DNA from: Colius striatus
Taxonomy: Eukaryota; Chordata; Aves; Coliiformes; Coliidae
Direction: 5' to 3'
Assembly: GCF_028858725.1 (NCBI RefSeq)
Contig: NC_084771.1
Span: 12,180,915-12,244,914 of the forward strand
Length of the DNA: 64,000 nucleotides
Shown here: piece after piece, positions 23,001-33,900 of the stretch
Numbering within the stretch: position 1 is the stretch's first letter
How the letters are laid out: each line of letters opens with the position of its first letter
Translations under genes and position numbers: made by a program
The notes under the pieces: model-generated
The model's database searches: none
Told to the model about the DNA's origin: nothing
The model's input: only the letters and a program-made list of their open reading frames with translations

Positions 23001-25894
23001 ATGACCATGAGAATATCTTTTGGAGGAAGGTGGTGATATAAATCAAACTTTAATGTGCTTCTTGCAAAGTTTGCAGAGCACATCCTTGAAGGATTTATTT
23101 CTTCTAAGGAAACTCTCCCAGATGAGACACACCTCTGGCAACAGTCTTAACATCTCATTTTCCCAAAGCATGGGAGATTTGTTATGTTAAATGGCAAGGT
23201 AGGATACCATGGCAAAGTATTTAGGGAGGTGCTGTGGCAAGGAACAAAAGGCTGTAATAATTTGGAGAAAAAAAATAGATTTTATCTGTTTTTCTGTGTA
23301 AGGAGTAAAACATCTTCCTCTCATCAGCTGTGAATCCCAGGAATGCAGCCTGGGTTTGGGAGGGGTGGGCTTGCTAGAGCTCCAGGGGCAATGGGTCATG
23401 GCCCTGCACATGCAGTGTCTTGTATTCAGCAGCCCCATGTTTCTGTGGGAGGTGAAGGAATGGGCAGAGGAGGGGGAACAGGGACACGAGCAGACCACCT
23501 GTGCAAAGAGGGCTCAAGCTGGGCACTTGATGAGCATCAGAGGTAGGAGTGAGGGTGAGGTGGGGGCATCTCACCCATCTCCTGGGTCTTCACAAACCTT
23601 CAACAGCTCCAGGAAAGGGAGGAGCAGTGCAGGGGGCAGCAAGCCTGTGGGGAAAGGTGCCTGAAGAGCTGCAGCTGGTGAAAATGAATGAGTGGCTCAT
23701 CTGGAATGGCCATTTATAGCTGTGCTGAAGAGAGAGGGTGGAGAAGGTGATGGGATGTTTTCCCCACAGATGAGCCCAGGCTGAGAGGCTGCCAGGGGCA
23801 GCACAAGGGAGGACTTCCACATTGCTAGCACAGAAGCAAAGAAGGGACCTCCAGAGATCATCCCTAAAGCTAAAGCAGGTTCCCCTCGCTCAGGGGGCAC
23901 AGGAACATGTCCAGCTGGGTTTGGAAACCTCTCAAGAAGGAGCCTCCACACCCTCCCTGTGCAGCCTGGGCCAGGGCTCCCTCACCTCAGCACCAAAGGA
24001 GTTTCTCCTTATGTAAGTGGAACTTTTTGTGTTCCAGTTTATGTCCATTGCCCCTTGTCCTGTGGCTGGACATCACAGAGAACTGTCACACCATTCTCCT
24101 GACATCCACCCTTTAGGTACTTGTGTTGATGAGGTTCCCCCTCAGTCTTCTCTTTTCTGAGCCCCAGGTCTTGCAGCCTTTCCTCATAAGAAAGACATTC
24201 CAAGCACCCTATGTCCCAGAATCAAGCTCTGCTATGGTGGCTGGCATGTGGAATTCCCATCACAGGCTGGTGAGGAGATGTGTTGGCAGGGCAGCGAGCT
24301 GGACTGCCTGTGCTTGAAAAGCTCCTCCTGCAGGGATGAAGGCTGAGCCTCACAACTGTGCACACAAGGAAGCAAAAAAACTACTAGCCTTTGTCATGGG
24401 CCTGATGATAAGCTCTCCAGAGAGGATTAGATTGGTCAAAACTGGAATTTCTGACTGGAAATGATGATGCTTTGAAATCTGTTTCCATCCCGAGTTTGAA
24501 CAAAGCAGGAGTATTTTTCTAAACAGCTGCAACTGTAAACAGAAATTCTTGTAAAATAAATGTTGACTGGATTTCAGAGGGAATGGAAAAGCTGCTTTGG
24601 GGGATGTGGCCTGTGTTCTGGGAATAGGTTGTTTCTTAAATGTCAACACTGCCTCTTGTAGTTTCTCATTTTCACAGCATTATGTATAAAACCAGCCTCA
24701 TTCCCATCATTCATACAGAACACGGGACTAGAAATACTCTATTTCATTATCCAGTCTTGAAGGAAACCTGTTCATGAACGTTTCTTGAAAGAGAAAACCC
24801 CACAGCTTCTCTAGCTGGTTAGCAGGGGTGAGTCAGGTCACGGTGTGCTGGCTGCGTGGCCACAGCCCTGATGGCAACCCACGCTCCCTCCATCCCCACA
24901 GCTCTGCTGATGAACCCCTGCTGACGCCCAGCTCCCTCCCACTGCCTCATGCCATGCTGTGCTCTGCCTCAGGTGGTGCAAGCAGGAGATTTTGCAACTT
25001 TCTGTGTGTTTTTCCAGGGGGAGAAAAAAAAAGATGTCAAGTGGCCAGGTGCCTCTGTAACTTCTATGTGTGCACTTCTCTGTGCTGGCCAGAGAGGTGC
25101 AGGCGGCTTCTGGGTTTTGAGGAGCCTGTTTGCAAGGCAGTGATGCTTTGCTTGGCATAACAGCAGGACAGGGAACCTCTCAGTGCCCTCCTGCCCGAGT
25201 TCTCACCTCTCCAGCACTCACCAGCTGCAGCAGGGAGGGCCAGACCTACTCACCATCTCTCTGAAGAAGGAAAGCTTTCGGGTGCAAAGTCACATCTACT
25301 ATCAGCCAAAACCAAAAGGGCTGGGGCTGGCAGGTGCAGAGCAGCAAAGAGGTGCTCGAGGAGTTAAAGCAAAGAGTGAAAGAGTGCTTGAAGTGCCACT
25401 GCCATGATGACAGCTTGCAGAGTAATGTGGGGTTTTTTGAATTGGAGTATTTTTTCCCCAGTTATGAATAAGCTTTGGGATTCTCACACCTAGCCCAGGC
25501 TGTCCAGCTGGGATCATGCTCTTCTATATCTAGGACCACTTATATTTACCATGGTGGTATTTACATGTGACAACTCTATATCAAAGAACATATTAGCTGT
25601 GCACCAGAGGCAGTTTCCAGTTGCTGCAAGTTACTCAGAAAATTACCCAGTAAAGCCACAATGTATTTACACGCTTGATGACAGGTTTAGAAATCAGCCA
25701 CTCTCTGCAACACACACACAAGAAAAGCCTCAGCTCAAGGATTAACTTCCTAAAGGGCCTGAGTTAATATGAAGAACATGTTAGGATCTGACAGGGATGG
25801 CACACCAGGCCTTACCTGCAGTGTGGGAGGAGGAGGAGACCACGCAGCCCCACGCCAGTGCCATGGAGAGAGGGTAAAGCCACCGGAGAGCCAT
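10967..25894 (-). CDS. IL13RA2: IL13RA2, interleukin-13 receptor subunit alpha-2, complete (9 coding exons)
   Basis: Type I cytokine receptor that binds IL-13 with high affinity at the cell surface and mainly acts as a decoy, because its tail is too short to recruit JAK kinases (family knowledge). Coding exons on the minus strand: 25816-25894, 20669-20820, 17920-18073, 17332-17452, 14539-14723, 13296-13453, 12403-12547, 11996-12098, 10967-11009. All introns are GT-AG and every phase matches. The exons total 1140 nt, which is 379 residues plus stop (human 380). The protein shows a signal peptide (about 1-26), three fibronectin-III-like domains (about 30-330), a WSXWS-type box reading WSEWT (322-326), a transmembrane helix (about 340-361) and an 18-residue tail. 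Alignment to human IL13RA2 runs exon by exon, for example CIYHDW...LKCTW against CVYYNW...LLCSW. N-glycosylation sequons lie at residues 196, 210 and 299. The start is the first ATG and opens a clear signal peptide. Confidence 0.96.
11257..11350 (+). mobile_element. CR1 LINE 3' end, in the last IL13RA2 intron
   Basis: 5'-truncated copy with GTTGGACTAGATGATCTTTC and TTAAGATTCTGTGATTTCTG. Similar in length and truncation to the copies at 9496 and 10538. Confidence 0.92.
11996..12098 (-). CDS. IL13RA2: IL13RA2 exon 9: transmembrane segment
   Basis: 103 nt, phase 1 to phase 2. It encodes a short charged stalk (SRKEDNQ), then the hydrophobic run [20 protein letters not shown], followed by IGQYKK. 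This is a single-pass helix followed by basic stop-transfer residues, as in the human protein. The acceptor is TTTGCAG and the donor is AAAAG|GTAAGC. Confidence 0.95.
12403..12547 (-). CDS. IL13RA2: IL13RA2 exon 8: WSXWS-box exon
   Basis: 145 nt, phase 0 to phase 1. It encodes [19 protein letters not shown] and then [29 protein letters not shown]. The human stretch is VRSKVNIYCSDDGIWSEWSD. The box reads WSEWT instead of WSXWS, with the final serine replaced by threonine. The acceptor is TTTCTCAG and the donor is TCTG|GTAAGG. Confidence 0.96.
13296..13453 (-). CDS. IL13RA2: IL13RA2 exon 7: start of membrane-proximal FnIII domain
   Basis: 158 nt, phase 1 to phase 0. It encodes [20 protein letters not shown] and continues [21 protein letters not shown]. 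The human protein reads LKWSIPLGPIPARCFDYEIEI at the latter stretch. A strong polypyrimidine tract and CTCCAG acceptor precede it. The donor used is GGGTG|GTAGGG, which keeps the frame into exon 8. Confidence 0.94.
14539..14723 (-). CDS. IL13RA2: IL13RA2 exon 6: rest of second domain
   Basis: 185 nt, phase 2 to phase 1. It encodes [19 protein letters not shown] and then NTGC...[12 protein letters not shown]...LRLHNI. The human protein has YEGLDHALQCVDYIKADGQN followed by IGC...DYKDFYICVNGS. It contains two N-glycosylation sequons (NLS, NGS). The donor is ACATAG|GTAACG. Confidence 0.96.
14773..15290 (-). mobile_element. CR1 LINE, about 520 bp, with decayed reverse-transcriptase C-terminus
   Basis: Reverse-oriented CR1. 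Its 3' end reads TCACAGAATCTGAATGG on the plus strand. The minus strand encodes the [12 protein letters not shown]...[21 protein letters not shown] type C-terminal CR1 pol remnant. It lies in the IL13RA2 intron between exons 5 and 6. Confidence 0.93.
16475..16804 (-). mobile_element. CR1 LINE 3' fragment
   Basis: Reverse-oriented CR1 with AATCATAGAATGGAAGGGGT, GGGACCTTTGGAGATCATCC and GCCTGGGCCAGGGCTCCCTC. It lies in the IL13RA2 intron between exons 5 and 6. Confidence 0.93.
17332..17452 (-). CDS. IL13RA2: IL13RA2 exon 5: second domain, cysteine pair
   Basis: 121 nt, phase 1 to phase 2. It encodes [19 protein letters not shown] and then LKCTWQPG...YGLYYW. The Cys-X9-Cys-X-Trp pattern is the conserved disulfide signature of the cytokine-receptor homology region. 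The donor is TACTG|GTATGT. Confidence 0.96.
17920..18073 (-). CDS. IL13RA2: IL13RA2 exon 4: rest of first FnIII domain
   Basis: 154 nt, phase 0 to phase 1. It encodes [20 protein letters not shown] and then [21 protein letters not shown]. The human protein has KDGFDLNKGIEAKIHTLLPW followed by CTNGSEVQSSW. The acceptor CAACCAG gives an open frame of the right length. The closer AG (…ACTAG) puts a stop in frame. Confidence 0.94.
18707..19256 (-). mobile_element. CR1 LINE, about 550 bp
   Basis: Reverse-oriented CR1 from AGAATCACAGAATGGAAG to the pol C-terminal remnant (minus strand, [15 protein letters not shown] ... [15 protein letters not shown]). It is followed closely by another CR1 3' end at 19280. 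Confidence 0.94.
19280..19342 (-). mobile_element. Very short CR1 3' end
   Basis: About 63 bp with ATAGAATCGTGGAATGGTAG and GGGACCTTTAGAGATCATCC. It shares orientation with the preceding copy. Confidence 0.88.
20669..20820 (-). CDS. IL13RA2: IL13RA2 exon 3: start of first FnIII domain
   Basis: 152 nt, entering in phase 1 and leaving in phase 0. It encodes [20 protein letters not shown] and continues to [10 protein letters not shown]. The human counterpart reads NPPQDFEIVDPGYLGYLYLQ ... YRNIGSETWK. The acceptor is TTCAATTTAG and the donor is GGAAG|GTAAG. Confidence 0.96.
21441..22554 (+). mobile_element. Solo LTR of an avian endogenous retrovirus (ERVL-like), 1114 bp
   Basis: The element begins TGTGGTGG and ends CCACGACA, an imperfect terminal inverted repeat (7 of 8 match). 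It is flanked by a perfect 5-bp target-site duplication, ATCAG, at 21436-21440 and 22555-22559. The opening TGTGGTGGTTTAACCC is an LTR start I recognise from many bird genomes. No internal retroviral genes are present, so this is a solo LTR left by recombination. A 5-bp duplication suits ERVL-type integration. It lies in the intron between IL13RA2 exons 2 and 3 and, taking this end as 5', is antisense to the gene. Confidence 0.88.
21852..22240 (+). repeat. Internal imperfect tandem repeat of the LTR
   Basis: About nine degenerate units of roughly 40-53 bp, each starting near CTGCTCCAGCGTGGG and often continuing into an ATGGGCTGC- or CACGGGCTG-type core. Units begin near 21852, 21897, 21939, 21988, 22035, 22089, 22141 and 22182. 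The array is GC-rich and keeps a long frame open by chance. Confidence 0.7.
23841..24205 (-). mobile_element. CR1 LINE fragment
   Basis: Reverse-oriented, rather diverged CR1 with GAAGGGACCTCCAGAGATCA, CAGCCTGGGCCAGGGCTCCC and CCTTTCCTCATAAGAAAGA. It lies in the IL13RA2 intron between exons 2 and 3. Confidence 0.88.
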
Positions 25895-25971
25895 TCCGAG
25901 GTAGGTAGGGTTGTCAGGAGGTGCTCAGGATGTCAGGGCTGCAGAGTGAGTGGCCTCAGGGGAGCAGGAGC
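25816..25971 (-). CDS. IL13RA2: IL13RA2 exon 2: 5' UTR and signal peptide
   Basis: Acceptor TTTCTGCAG precedes position 25971. The ATG is at 25894-25892 and the donor follows 25816 (GCAG|GTAAGG). The coding part is 79 nt (26 codons plus 1). The product begins [15 protein letters not shown], with a hydrophobic core and a small-residue region ending SSSSHTA, typical of a cleaved signal peptide. A second in-frame ATG at codon 11 would shorten the signal, so the first is preferred. Confidence 0.9.
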
Positions 25972-26614
25972 CTGCAGAAACAGAGAGGATTTGCAAGGAT
26001 GAGCACACCGGCGGGGCGCTGGCATTCCTCCCCTCTGCAGGGTGAGCGCTGACAACTGAGCGCGTCTTTACCCGCTCACCCAGGCTGATTAATCATTTCC
26101 CCAGAGGACTTTTTATTTGTAACTTTTGGGGATGGCAACACATGCATGGCTTTGGCTTCATTTGAAAGAGCTTTTGGCTAGCTAAGCACATTCTCTGAAG
26201 GCATGTCAGCCTGTACTTCAGTCACCGAGCTGCCCGCCTCACATCTTCTGTGGAAAGAGTGACGCAGCGCAGGGACTGAGCCGCCCGCAGTAGAAAGTGC
26301 CTCGGACCAATGACATTTGCATTCAGAAAGAAACACAACAACCCGAAACCAAATGCCTGAGCTTTGCCATACCAAATAAACAGGCACATCTTATGCAACT
26401 GTCAGCAGTGCTTTTTGGCTTTCCCCTCGCAGGATTTGGCAAGTAGAAAGAAAAAAAAATCAGCAGAGACAATTTCCGTTCTAATTCACCCTCCGACACA
26501 AAAGAGATGGTGGGAATGCTTGGGAGAGGTCTTCTGAGTTGGCATGATGTGTCTGGAAGGGTACAAATGCCTCTTTCTGAGCAGGAGAGAAGATGGGAAG
26601 GAGTAAGAGTCTCC

Positions 26615-26750
26615 TTCCTTGGAGGTCTTCAAGACCCGCCTGGACGTGTTCCTATGTGACCTGATCTAGGTGACCCTGCTTCTGCAGGGGGGTTGGATTA
26701 GATGATCTCTAAAGGTCCCTTCCAACCCCTACCATTCTGTGATTCTGTGA
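26615..26750 (+). mobile_element. CR1 LINE 3' end
   Basis: 5'-truncated copy with TTCAAGACCCGCCTGGACGT, GGTTGGATTAGATGATCTCT and two terminal ATTCTGTG octamers. Confidence 0.94.
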
Positions 26751-27841
26751 GAGGGAGAGAGGAGCAAGGTCTCCAAGGGACTCTCTCTTTCAAGTTTCAT
26801 GATGAAGGTGGGTAGGAGTGACACACCAGCCATGTTTTCCTATGCCAGAAAGCACATGGATGACTGGTAAAAACAACATATATACATTCTTTAGTTTTCA
26901 CATATAGATCCAGGTGTAGGTATAGATGAGAAAGAGAGATCATAAAGGATTAACATCAACCTTTCTGAAAGCTTGAGGCCACTGCTTGAGCTCAGGTTGT
27001 GTAAGAACATGGTGACAGCTACATGACCACACAATGCATCACTGAGCTCCTTTTGGATTACAAATCCACTTTACATTGTCTATGCAGCCTTGGGTACAAT
27101 AGGTGGACTCCTAGGGCATATTCTAGCACGACTAATTATTCCTCAGCACTCATAACTGTGATGCAGCAACACGAAACTGGGAGTCTGCTGAATGGCAGAG
27201 CTTCATGTCAGAGAGACCTTGGGAAATCTTAGGGTTGGGGCTGACAAAAACTGCATAATTTGAGGAAGAAGAGGCTTAGGGAAGAGCCTCAGCCAAAGGA
27301 GATAGGTTCTGCTGAGGGATGGGGAACTTTAAGCAGAAATTCTAACAGGCAACACATGTCAGCAATTACAAATACACAACCATTTTAACAGCTAATTTTC
27401 AATTTAAATTAGCACCAAATCCCCCCAACTCCATCACACAAGTGTAAGTAATACCAGTAATTTTTCTGTTTCCCTGTGAAATAAGCACTGGAGAAATTCC
27501 AGTTGAAAGAAATGAGTGGAGTTACTTCTGTGTCAAACATGACATAAAACTTGTGTCAGCACAAACCTGGCTGTATGCATAAGTCTGTTCTTTGGAAAGA
27601 TCTCATAGTTCCTACAAGGATGCAATGATAAGAAGAGCTGGGTTACAGAGCCTGGAAAAGCAGCAGCTATAACTCACAGCTGGTGAGTAGCAGCATCCAA
27701 GGATAGCGTATGAATGTTGGTGGAGAAAGCTTTTGCTGTTGCCAGTACAGTTAATTTTAGCTTATTCACGTGGTTTCATAAGGAGAATAAAAAGAAAGGC
27801 TTACACAGGGAGACTGAAAACCCACAAAGTGCTCTTACCTG

Positions 27842-27915
27842 ACCTCCAAGTGCATGGCATCCCTTCTGCCTCTGGAGTGCTGAGCTCCTCAGCAGCCTCC
27901 TGCTCAAAACTTTGC
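27842..27915 (-). other. IL13RA2: Candidate non-coding first exon of IL13RA2
   Basis: The coding start exon has a good splice acceptor (TTTCTGCAG) ending at 25972, so a 5' untranslated exon must lie upstream. The best donor I see on the minus strand is GGTCAG|GTAAGAG, with the exon ending at 27842. A TTTAAAG box at about 27938-27945 could place transcription start near 27910-27920. This fits the known human layout of a non-coding exon 1, but the choice is inference. Other weaker donors exist, for example near 26070. Confidence 0.3.
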
Positions 27916-27999
27916 ATTGCACAGGAATGTGGAGGTCTTTAAAGAGGCAGGTCTGTTCTCTTCAGGGATCAGAGGCTACATTTCAATGCTGTGGCACTC

Positions 28000-30900
28000 A
28001 CCCCACGATCAGAGGCTTTACTCAGCTGGCACCAGAGAGGACATTGCTGGGACTTAGGAGGTGTTGGTGTTAATTGTTGCTATAACTGTGCTGAAGTAGG
28101 TCAAAGGTATGTTTGAAGTGATTAAACAACTCATTAAAATGAAATTCAAGCAGCATAGGCTGTGCAAGCCCTGCCAGAGGCTGCATGGGGCCAGCCCTGC
28201 ACTGCAGCCCACGCAGCTCTGGCTACTGCTCCCCACAGCCTGACACCCCATGAGGCCTCCCCCTCCCAGACTTACCGGCTCTGCAGCCCATCCAGCTGCT
28301 CTGGCCTCTCAGGGCTCTGCAGGAAATACATGAAGTTGTCCACCCCCTCCATTGGGCTGAGCACATCTGTGCTGCTGGGCAACAAAACCCTTGCATAGCC
28401 CTACCTGTCACCATTGTCTTCATCCCAGATTTTCCTGTGAGCCCTTCCTCGCCCCAGCCTGGGGCAGCCTTTGCAAGGAGCGACTGCTTCACCCACACCT
28501 GGTTTGCCCCAGGTGAGAGCTCTCATCCCAAATACTGGAAAAAAACCCATCTCACGTTTCCTCTTGCTGTGGTAAAGGATCAGGCGGGGTCATGACCAGT
28601 AATCTGTGGGTGGGCCACCTCCCTGTTGCCTTGTATGACTGGAGAGAAGTTGGTTGTGGGAAGTCCCCTCCAGGAAGGATGAGAGAGGGTGTTTCAGACA
28701 GAGCTGAGCTGTGGTACACGTGCCCTGACAAGCTGCACGTTGTGGCTGAGGTTGGATCTTCCCATGGCCACCTTTAGGCATATTGAGAAACAAATCAGAC
28801 ATACTGAGAGCATAAGAAAGAGCATCAGGAACCAAAGTGCTTCTTGTTAGGAGGAAAACTGCCCTGCAAAGCACCTGTACAAGGCTTACAGCATTGCTGT
28901 TTGAATTGATGCCCAAATGAATGTGCTGTTGCTTCCCAGATCTGATGAGAATGTTTTGGAGCCTCGTTGTCCTCTCTGCCGGTTGTCCTCTCCATTTGAC
29001 CATGTCCAGGCAGGGCTGCCAACCCAACGGGGCACAGCCACTTCTCAGGTGTGAAGCCATTCCCATCACGTCATACCTGCTTAGTTCTGGCTCCAATATG
29101 ATGCTGTGGAGGTAGTGGCCAATGGACAGACCTTGACCATCCTTCACACTCAAACTTTTGGAACTTTCAAGGCAGTTGCAAGTGAAATTCCAGAACATTT
29201 TTACCTTTCACTCTGTCCCATATGCAACTACCTCCCAGGACAGACATCAGCTGCTGTCTGCTGGGTGAGACCACAGCTCTGAAAACAGAGATGAGAGTGA
29301 GGAGGAGCATTCAGACCATGAAGTCCGGGCAGGTGTCAAGGAGAGCTCTGAAGTGGGGAACTATGAAGACTGTCCTGACCTATGTTGGCATTTGGTTGGG
29401 AAACACCCCCAGAAGGCCACAGAAGCTGTGAATTTGGGGGTTGAGAAGGTTATGAGTGAGTGCAATGGCACAATGCTGACTGTTTCTTACTTTCTGTGAA
29501 GGATGGTGGGGGAAAAGTCCCTTGCTGCTGGTAAATGTAAGACACTGCTTTCAGAGTTATGCAAGATTAGGATGTAACATTCATGTATTTTTGTTGTGTA
29601 AGCTACTTAGGCAGAAAAGGTCAGACTGGACAGATCATTTGAAACAGATGAAAACCATTTGCCAGTTCCCAAGTGCTAGAACTGGGTCACTTCCTGAGAA
29701 AATTGGGTTGGAAAACAAGCATAGCTGGGATTTGCAGTAGGGGCTCCAGGAGGCAGCTGGCAGTGCTGGAGCACCCAGGGAGGAGAAGCTCTGAGATGAA
29801 AGCTCCTGCCCATCCAGCCTCTTTTTGCCTTCTCCTGCTACAAGTGCTTTTGTCCTCCCGTCCTCACGCCGTTGTGCCGGCACTGCTGCTCATGCCGAGT
29901 TAACGCGATCCCCGCGCTGGGCCAGGGACAGGCAGGTGACTTGCAGCTTGCTAAAAATGGGGTTAAGTTGCAAAGAACTCCTATGTAAGGTGATGATAAG
30001 CTCATGGAAGAAGAAGGTAAGAAAAATATATACATGCTCTGGCTCACCAGCAAGCCCTGCACACAACTGGGAGGGTGAACCCCTGAGCCACCTGCCCTCA
30101 GAGCCCCGTGGCATCAGCAGCAAGAGCTGCTGTGCTCTGCCCTGTGCTCCCTGTTACAGCTGCATGCAGAAGCACCATTGACTTGTCAGGTTTGCTCACA
30201 ATTCAGATTTTTTTGGGGGGTGATTTGTCAGCTGAGTGACTCCTGGAGTCACTACGTGCTGATGAACATCTGACAGGAGCTTCCTCCTCCTCCAGGAGCC
30301 TGGGCAGGTCCCAGAGCCTCACAGCTGCTCTACATGGGCAAGATTAATAATGGAGCTAAAGCCCAGGGAAAATAAACTTGTAAAGGTAACTCCAAGGCTG
30401 AATAAGAGATTTCAAAGAGCAGAGAAACCCCTGGGCTGGGTCCTTGGCCTCTAATAAATATGCTGGGCAGGTACATGCAGAAATTTGAAAGCACTTCTGA
30501 AAAAATCCAGCTTTGTTGAAGGAAATAAAAGAGCAACATTGCTGCTGAAACACCTTATTGCAAATGGCAAAGATCCTCACTGGAGCTAAGTCCAAACTCT
30601 GGCCCAAACCCTTTGTGATTAAAATATTTGACACATTCATCCCCGTGCTGAATCGGTTCTGTCAAGCAACCTGATGCCTTCCTTCATCAAAATAGTGTGG
30701 TCTCAGGGTTCATAATAAAAGCTTTCAACCTTGCAACTCAGCCCCATGTTTAGATTCCCGTTTGACAAAATAAAAACTGAAAGGCTCCAGCCATGACCAG
30801 GCCATTTGGTACCAAACAGCACGTTCCATTTGGCTTTGGAATTGCCAATGACACGAAAAGTCAACGACTTGTAAAAGGCTCTTCAGTGCCTCATGTTTTG

Positions 30901-33900
30901 GAGAAGTCAGTCCCTTTCATACAACTTGTAGTGAAGAGGCTCTTTCTAAGGTGCTGGGAGAGACTCAGCACTTCCAAGCAGACCTGTGGCCTCCAGCACA
31001 GTGTTATGAACTGCACTGAAGAGGGGCTGTCACCATGAGGAGACGTGCCAGGAAGAGGACAGGGCAGTCACGGCAGAGTGTTGCAAGAAAATTCCCTTCT
31101 TTGCATTAACAAATTAAACACTTACGGCTTCCATGGGACTTCAGGAAATGATGGAAGGAATCCAGACTCTCTAGCAATGCCCAGTGTCAATATTTATTCT
31201 TGTGATGAGTGGAGATCTCATTTTTCCCTGTTTCTTTGCTGATGGCTGCTGTTGAGGGCTCATCCTGGCTTAGATGACATCTCAAAGTAGGGACAGCTGC
31301 TGTTTGAATGTGTCTGTGTTGTGTAAGCCAACAAGGCAGCTGCCATGGAGCTGGCACCTTCTGTAATCAATTCTGCTCCCAGAAAGTTCTGTCCTGTCCA
31401 GTCAAACATCACACACTCCCTCTGCCTTCCAGCTTACTGAGCCACAGGTTCCTCTCTGCATGAGGCACCTCTTACTCATCCCAATATTGCAGCTTCCTGT
31501 CACTGCAACAAACAAGTGTTTGTGTCTCCTGCCTTGGGAGCACTCCCTGCCCCACAGCTTGCTGGCTCCTGTCTTCACATTGCACTGAGTTGTTGCACTG
31601 AGTTTCTGCTCCTCCAGACATTTCCTATACAGCCTGCACGTGCCCTTAGTCCACAGGGGAAATTACTGCGACTCTCCCTCCCATGCTGCTGGGCTCTGGC
31701 TGGGGGTTTAGCAGAGCCAGGGAGAATAATTGCATTCTTATTGTGGCTGAGTAGCTGCTTTTAATAAATGAGTGGCCAGGTTCTACCCCAGCTCACCACA
31801 GCATCTATAAACTTTGTAGGAAAAACATCTAAGGCAAGCTGAGGAGTTAGAGAAAATTTAGCAATGTGAGGATCTGCATCTGGGAACCAGTCAGCAGGGA
31901 GGGTGAGCTCCAGGGGCTGTGGGTGCACAGGGAGGCCCATGAGATGCTGGAGGGGATTCAGATGCATGGCCTGGCAAGCTGAAGCCCAAATTCTGCCACT
32001 GAACACACCAGGGCACTACAGACAGAAAGCTGGCAGAGCAACCACTGGCCATGAACACAAGCAGACAGAAATGTAAAAGCCACAAGTTATCTCCAGAAGA
32101 GAAAAGCTCTGACCCAGATCCCAGCAAGAGCTGGGGAAACAAAGAGCCAATGTACAGACACGTGCAGACAGCTCCATGACACGGCTGTCCTTGGCAGACC
32201 TGGCTGGTCTCAGCACCGTGAGCACTGGGTACAGCTGGGACCTGCAGCTATGGCAGGCTCTGCCAGAGGATGCAGAGTTCACAGGGAAGAGCTGTGCATC
32301 CCTGGTCCCCAGGAAGGTGCCATTTACCCCGTTCCTCTCACCTGCAGACCCAGCCCTGTGCTGCCTGGCGGTGGCAGGAGCTGCTGGCTCCTTGCTGGGA
32401 AGCCCTGGGCTGCTCCAGGGACGCTTTCTGCTCCTCAGACAAGCACAGACAGAAATAGCACCTGGTACCCATCCAATCCTATGAGTCTGTCTGGAGCAGG
32501 CAACCTGAAGAGGCCAAAGATAAATCACTCCCATCCCCACAGTGCTCCCCTGCCTGTCCTGCAGGTCAGCCAGAGCCTGCTGCAGCCTCCTGGGCACTGG
32601 GCTGTGACCATGTAGTTGCTCATAAGTCATTACAAAACAACTTCCTTCCTCTTCCCAAATCCACCAGGTCCCACAGGTGGGTACATGGGTCACCCAGCCA
32701 GCCCAGAAGCCCTCAGAGGGAAAACCAAAGTCTTTCCATCACGTGGCTTTGAGCCTGGCTGCAAAAACAAGTTTACCTGACATGGTACTTAAATCTTTGT
32801 GCAATCCTGAGCCCAGCTCGAGCTGCAGTGAGTGAGGGGGGAGCAAAGCAGCCTCCCAGGCTGGCTGCCAAGTGCTGCTGACACCCGAGCATGCAGCGTG
32901 GTGCTGGGCCTGCTGCGTTTCCATACAAGCGGTTTTGTCAGCAGAGGGATGTGACAGGCAGCAGCCAGGCTTGCAACAGCCACTCCAGGGTGAAATATGA
33001 GAGGGGAAAAAAAATCTCAGCCTGCCTCATCCTCAGGGCTGTGCTGCTGGGATGGCTGAGCCCTGCCAGGGCCATGGGCAGCCCTTTGCCATGACAAACG
33101 CCCTGGCCTTGGCCTGGCCTCCCTCCAGTGGGACCCTACCCTGGGGCGTTGTACCTGCCTTCCATTCCCCACCACCCCCTGACAAGTTTTTTCCCAGTAG
33201 CATTTCCCCCCCAAAAGTAGATTTGAGTTCTGCCTGTGAGGTTTTATTCTTCCTAATTAGCAAATCAAGTTTCACAGGACAGCAGTAGTTACTGCCAATC
33301 TCATCTTCAGGTGTCTCTTGAGTTAAACAGACAGATAAAAAAGGTCTAGAGAGTTGTTATGAAAGCAGAGGCATTTCACATGAGGTGCTCTCATGGTAAC
33401 TGGGAGAACAAGCCTGGTAGTAGTGCAGCACAGTGCAGTTCAGCCCTGAGAGCGGGGATGGAAGGAGATGCAACAGGCAAAGCAGTGTGCCCAACATGCA
33501 GAGACCAGCTGCCCCTGCCAGCACCAGGCTGGGGCTCCACCTCAGCTCTCAGATTGTCTTAAAACACAAATAACCTCATGGCTTTTGCTTCCTTGCTTCA
33601 TTCTTTAAAATGGAATTTTCCTCCACAAGCCTCTCTCCGAGCCCTTGAGACAAACAATGATTTTCCCTTTCCTTCTCCTTACAATTCCATCCAGTGTGTT
33701 GGGCTGGAGAGGTTACAGAGATGTTGGCAGAGACCCTTCTGGTGAAATCACAGGGCAATGGGAGTAGCAAGTGTTAAAGGCAGGTACTCTGTGCAGCTGA
33801 ACACCCTGACTTGTGGTGCTGGGGCATCTGGCAAGTCCCACTCACTCCATTTTTGTCTCCAGTGGAGGAGCAGCTGTCACCCCCTCAGCCACTGCTGAGT

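Noticed and set aside
27588-27597. TTCTTTGGAA, a TTCN4GAA STAT6-type site upstream of IL13RA2
   Set aside because: A six-base match is expected many times by chance in 64 kb, and the promoter position is not established.
28590-29198. 202-codon frame on the minus strand
   Set aside because: No family features. Composition is like neighbouring non-coding DNA. A protein search would be needed to revive it.
32016-32693. 225-codon frame on the minus strand
   Set aside because: GC-rich intergenic sequence with no recognisable domain, splice context or homologue I can name. Overlapping frames on the other strand are also open.
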